From Condylostoma magnum (lineage: Eukaryota; Ciliophora; Heterotrichea; Heterotrichida; Condylostomatidae), in the NCBI GenBank assembly GCA_920105805.1, contig CAKKTI010000021.1, positions 45,886 to 109,885 on the forward strand: a stretch of 64,000 nt of DNA, in the 5' to 3' direction. Of the stretch, positions 60,425-64,000 are shown in pieces. Below the pieces are notes generated by a model. That model saw nothing but the letters and a program-made list of their open reading frames with translations. It was not told where the DNA came from and did not search any database. A program made the translations under genes and the position numbers. Every line of letters begins with the position of its first letter. Position 1 is the first letter of the stretch.

Positions 60425-61168
60425 TTATAAGCTATCATTTGACTTGCTTCCTCCTAGAAAGATTTCTGAATCACATTCATTCTTACAAGAGTCACTACTT
60501 GATTATTCTATTTCAATTTAAAGAAAATCTTAAATTTGATTCATTGTCTATTGTATCTACGAATCTTGCTTTTAGGCTTCAATTGCTAAAATTTTATCTA
60601 AATTTTAAAGCTAAGATACTAACTTCTACCGAGATTCTCCCATTAATAAATGCTTAACAGTACTTACTAAAATATCATAGCAAATTGGCCTTAGTTGATC
60701 TTTTTTATCCAGTATTTAGGTAACTTAATCCATACAGTTTTTATTTATTTCATTAGTCTAAAGCAAGGACTATTCAATATCTTTCCCTTACTCATTAAGT
60801 GATTAAATCTCTCTAGTAATTCTTTCATAAGCCTCTTCATTCACTTAGGAATTATTCTTCTATTTTCTTCTGATTAAATGCAAATCTTGCGAGTTTCCTC
60901 TTTAAAATCCTGGGTTACTGAAAGTATTTTCTATGTTTTTTTACCTTTTAAACCCATATAGATTAAGTTATCTTATAAAACTCTCGTAATTACGATGCTT
61001 GAAGAACTTTGGCAAAATAATATTACAAAAATTGTATTGATCTGCTATAGTAAAAGCCTTTCCATCCTCAGTTCAAGAGATAGTATCCTGGTAGTTTGGA
61101 TTTTACAGTATTTTATACGTCTTCCGAATAAACCTTGTTGGCTGTTTTGCAACCTTTCGTTTTCCCAT
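60425..61168 (-). CDS. HSF: heat-shock factor family transcription factor
   Basis: The 247-residue protein has an HSF DNA-binding domain at residues about 11-100: RFIRKTYKILQNPNYQDTISW, EDGKAFTIADQYNFCNIILPKFF, HRNYESFIRQLNLYGF. The invariant Trp of ISWTEDG is TGA at 61075. A leucine-type heptad segment (EEAYERITREIQSLNEQGKDIEQ) suggests trimerisation. The protein is short, lacking a long activation domain. It would bind heat-shock elements or act as a related stress or developmental regulator. TAA 60427 ends it. Confidence 0.93.
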
Positions 61169-61342
61169 ATTTATACTATCGTTTAAATAAGAAAGCTTTA
61201 TTCTAATTTCTAGTATATAATGATGTCCAATTAGTATTTTACATTTTTTGCATTATTTTGCTTTGTTTATTATGTTGAGGCATGTCTATATTTGACTGCA
61301 TGTATAAGGTACATTTTAGCAGTCATTTTTAGATAATACAAA

Positions 61343-62464
61343 ATGAAAAATTCTGAAAATCAACTGCGTGTTTCTATGTAATAAATCCTTAAGCTTATAG
61401 ATGAAAATCATGAAATAGAGGAGTCAGAGGAAAGGCCTCTAAAGTTTATACCATCAGCTCGAGACATTTGCAGGACGATAGTTTTATAATAAGTTGAAAA
61501 TCAATAGAATAGAATTCCAGAAATGAAAGGAATGATGGACGTATCTACCAAGAATTTATGCTTTAATAGTTGGAAAAGAATGTATGTAGTCTTATTCGAC
61601 CATATGATTATATTTTATAACAAATAAAGAGAGAAAATACCTAACTCATGCTTAAACTTTGATCTTATATCAGTTTAAGTTTGAATAGTAGAAGGTAAAG
61701 AAATACATATAGTTCCTATAGGATCATCGAATACATTTAAGTTAAAGCCTAAAAGTAGTAAAGAATTGAACTAGTGGGCAATGGCTATACATGTGCACAC
61801 TTAATCCTCAATTGGTAGTAATTTAGAGCTGGATTTCATAAGCAATGAGAATTACTGAAAAAGTATTCATATTACTAGAAGCTAGTTTTTTGACATGGCC
61901 AACACTGGGGATATTCTATTATTCAAAAGCAATGCTTTTGGAGGTTTTGCGTTAAGAGTTGCTATGAATAGCCAATTTGACCATGTAGGAATTTTAATTA
62001 AAAGTGGTAATGATGAAGTGTATTTAATGGAGGCAATGGGACACGGAGGAGTTTAAGTTGTTAGAATGAGATTTTTCCTAGAAAATGACTGGCATCAGTT
62101 TTATAGTAAAATATGTTTGAGGTAGCTGGAAATACAAAGAACTCATGATTTTATTTAGAAGTTCTAGTAGAGTATTGACTAGTGGATAGGACTTCCTTAC
62201 AAATTAAATACAAAAAAGCTTAGACGATAAATTTCTCCCGGGGAAAGCTACGCAGATTTCTTTTGTAGTTAATTAGTTGCTGCTATGTATAAGAAATTAG
62301 GAATTTTGCCTAAAAAGATCTCATCGTGTCAATACTGGCCAAGTAGTTTTAGTCAGGACAACAATAAAATCAATATCATCAAGGGAAATTTAGGGCCGGA
62401 GATCAGAGTTATATTTGATTACTAGTTAATAGAACCCATTAAATACCAAATTAATACTAATTAA
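61343..62464 (+). CDS. PH domain plus NlpC/P60-like (YiiX-type) cysteine hydrolase
   Basis: The 373-residue protein has a PH-like domain at about 65-155 (KGMMDVSTKNLCFNSWKRMY, VVLFDHMIIFY, NTFKLKPKSSKELNQWAMAI). A permuted papain-like fold follows: TGDILLFKSNAFGG, QFDHVGILI with a likely catalytic His, VYLMEAMGHGGVQV, then GESYADFFCSQLVAAMYKKLG with a likely catalytic Cys. Such NlpC/P60-related proteins act as acyltransferases or peptidases; membrane targeting through the PH domain is inferred. The combination is unusual. TAA 62462-62464 abuts the TAG stop of the convergent kinase. Confidence 0.78.
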
Positions 62465-64000
62465 CTACTCAATAACTATTGAATCCAGTACATCAATAAT
62501 GTCAGTAAAACTGGGTCTATTGTACGGATTTTAATCCCAGCAACTCTTCGCCAAATCCTTTAATCTCTAATTACAAGTACTCGGTATAGCTCCAAGATTA
62601 GGTCTCTCTCCATTTTTCACAACTCTTACAGTAATCGTCATAGGATTAACTCCCTCATAAGGCGTTTTTCTGGCCATAATTTCAAACAATACAATTCCGA
62701 ATGAGTACACATCAGCTGCTAATGTATAAGGCATAGTTTAAATGACCTCAGGTGCCATCCAATGACAAGTTCCCATGTTACCCGTCATCTACTACATCTG
62801 GCTTTCCACTATCCTTGCAATTCCAAAATCAGTCACTTTCACCTGAATTGGATCATACGGCCCCGTTACAGGCTGGGCTAGTAGTAAATTTAAGCTTTTT
62901 AAATCCCTATGGATTATTGGAGGCTCGTTTTAATGCAGGTAATTCATACCCTATGCAATATCTTTAGCCATTTTAAGTCGTTGTTGCCATGACAGCATCA
63001 CTTAAGTGTTATTGTGTAGTAATTCGAATAAGTTTCCCCCTTGACAATATTCAGTTACAATACACATTTAAGGTTGAATTGAACATCCCATGAACAGGAC
63101 TAGATTAGGGTGTCTTAATAGCAGCATTGCTGTTACCTCTCGTTCAAATTCTTAACGCATGTTGCTTTGAATGCCTCCTTTCATTACTTTTATAGCAACT
63201 TCTGTTCTTTTGTAGTATCCGCGGTATACGGAGCAGGTTGCCCCAGCTCCTAGTTATTATCGCATTTCTAAATCACTAAACTTTAAAATCCAATGCTTCT
63301 CTACAAATTCAGCGGCTTGATAATTGTTGTTGAAAAGAGGAGCAGTGTTTTGAATAACTGGAGGGTAGATCTAGGAGTTTTTAGATAGTTGTTGTTGGGA
63401 ATTGCATTATTAATCCTATGTTGATACGTTTGAACTGTGTTAGGGTCAGGTTTGTTGCTGTATGGGCTATGGTTCTGTCATTTCATTGTTTAGATTAGGC
63501 AGAGGGGGGAAATTTGCTATATTGAATGATTAAAGGTTGTTTATGATTTGTTAAGTTTAGGTGTAGTATTGTGCATAGGTTTCTAGGTCTTATTGGCTAT
63601 TTGTCTTTTTCTGTATAAGGCTCTTAGCTAGTTGGATAATGGAGCATTACTCAGGAACTTATAGCTTAATTATTTGTAATTTTATGTCTAAAAGAATGTT
63701 ATCGCCTGTCATTACTCCTTTGCAGATATTAATAGAGTCTCTTCAGTATGTCAGTAATGAGTTTATAGCTTCTATATTATCATCTTCTATATTCCAATCT
63801 ATATCTATGCTGTAGTTAAAGTGTAAGTCTAATTTATTTTTTAATGCTATGCAGTATCTTTTAGTCAATCCTGTGAAATATGGTGAAGAAAATACATCTA
63901 TTTGCTCTCCTGAGTTTCATGTTCTGTATATGTGAGCTAGATTTTGTAGTAATTAAGATCTATAGTCAATTTTCTTATTATCGCACTTTTGTAAGATGAA
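62465..64000 (-). CDS. TKL-like protein kinase, N-terminus outside window
   Basis: At least 511 residues lie in the window. The N-terminal portion visible here is of unknown fold (CDNKKIDYRSQLLQNLAHIY, DLHFNYSIDIDWNIEDDNIE), followed by a Gln/Pro/Asn-rich linker and then the kinase: LGAGATCSVYRGYYKRTEVAIKVM, IIHRDLKSLNLLLA, VTDFGIARI, GTCHWMAPEV, DVYSFGIVLFEIMAR and NRPSFTDIIDVLDSI. All catalytic residues are intact. Here the CHW Trp is TGG, whereas the paralogous kinase at 45.3-48.2 kb has TGA at the same site. TAG 62467-62465 ends it, directly adjacent to the convergent gene's TAA. The start is beyond position 64000. Confidence 0.9.

Noticed and set aside
1-64000. Karyorelict-type code with TGA as sole stop
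   Set aside because: PP2C, condensin CAP-H, CEP290 and the convergent kinase would overrun into neighbouring genes or poor sequence before any TGA.
1-64000. Gene fragments as pseudogenes full of stop codons
   Set aside because: The in-frame TAA/TAG/TGA fall at Gln and Trp positions of conserved families, so they are reassigned codons, not decay.
1-64000. CRISPR arrays, transposons, telomeric repeats, tRNAs
   Set aside because: Looked for spaced repeats, transposase motifs, terminal repeat runs and tRNA T-loop patterns on both strands and saw none.

Overview
The window looks like a macronuclear-type chromosome segment of a ciliate, most probably a heterotrich that uses the Condylostoma-type code. 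TAA and TAG are read as Gln and TGA as Trp, and all three also end genes. TGA stands exactly where protein families have an invariant Trp: the WW domain of a CEP164 homologue (5759), a tubulin-tyrosine-ligase-like WIMKP motif (44173), the HSF DNA-binding domain (61075) and kinase CHWMAPE (45644). TAA or TAG must end other genes, for example the PP2C gene at 7755, because reading on would run through the opposite-strand gene. A karyorelict code with TGA as the only stop therefore fits poorly. Under this code no frame ever closes, so I called genes from domain homology, start context (usually AAAATG) and the position of the neighbouring gene. Most 3' ends are the most plausible of a few nearby candidates.

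Layout. 1-3.0 kb: DUF2804 protein (partial), ribosomal protein eL29, a CDPK-like pseudokinase. 3.8-8.6 kb: condensin CAP-H, CEP164-like protein, PP2C. 8.7-17.7 kb: PP2A scaffold A, a 1916-residue CEP290-like protein with EF-hands, an EF-hand kinase. 17.9-25.8 kb: RCC1 protein, triple-RING protein, MFS transporter, CEP19-like protein, PHD/extended-PHD protein. 25.9-32.4 kb: epsilon-COP, histidine phosphatase, an unknown N-myristoylation candidate, EF-hand protein, TBC Rab-GAP, hypothetical, SAM methyltransferase. 32.4-34.1 kb: AT-rich with no recognisable gene. 34.2-43.4 kb: membrane protein with tiny intron(s), coiled-coil protein, SK-like K+ channel, F-box protein, PPIL2 cyclophilin, Q/N-rich ArfGAP, Tim13. 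43.4-52.0 kb: TTLL enzyme, a pseudokinase-ANTH-like-kinase fusion, coiled-coil protein, ARMC9. 52.1 kb: 5S rRNA. 53-64 kb: SANT-like, NHL, RING-TM, truncated haemoglobin, a WD40-TRP-like channel, HSF, a PH plus NlpC/P60-like protein, and a TKL kinase (partial).

The genes serve ordinary eukaryotic housekeeping and, strikingly often, basal bodies and cilia (CEP164, CEP290, CEP19, ARMC9, TTLL). Packing is extreme. Successive co-directional genes are 1-4 nt apart in five places, convergent genes overlap or abut at their stop codons, and one divergent pair has start codons 9 nt apart. I see no mobile element, CRISPR array, tRNA or telomere. Introns are nearly absent; only one candidate, of 17 nt, was found.
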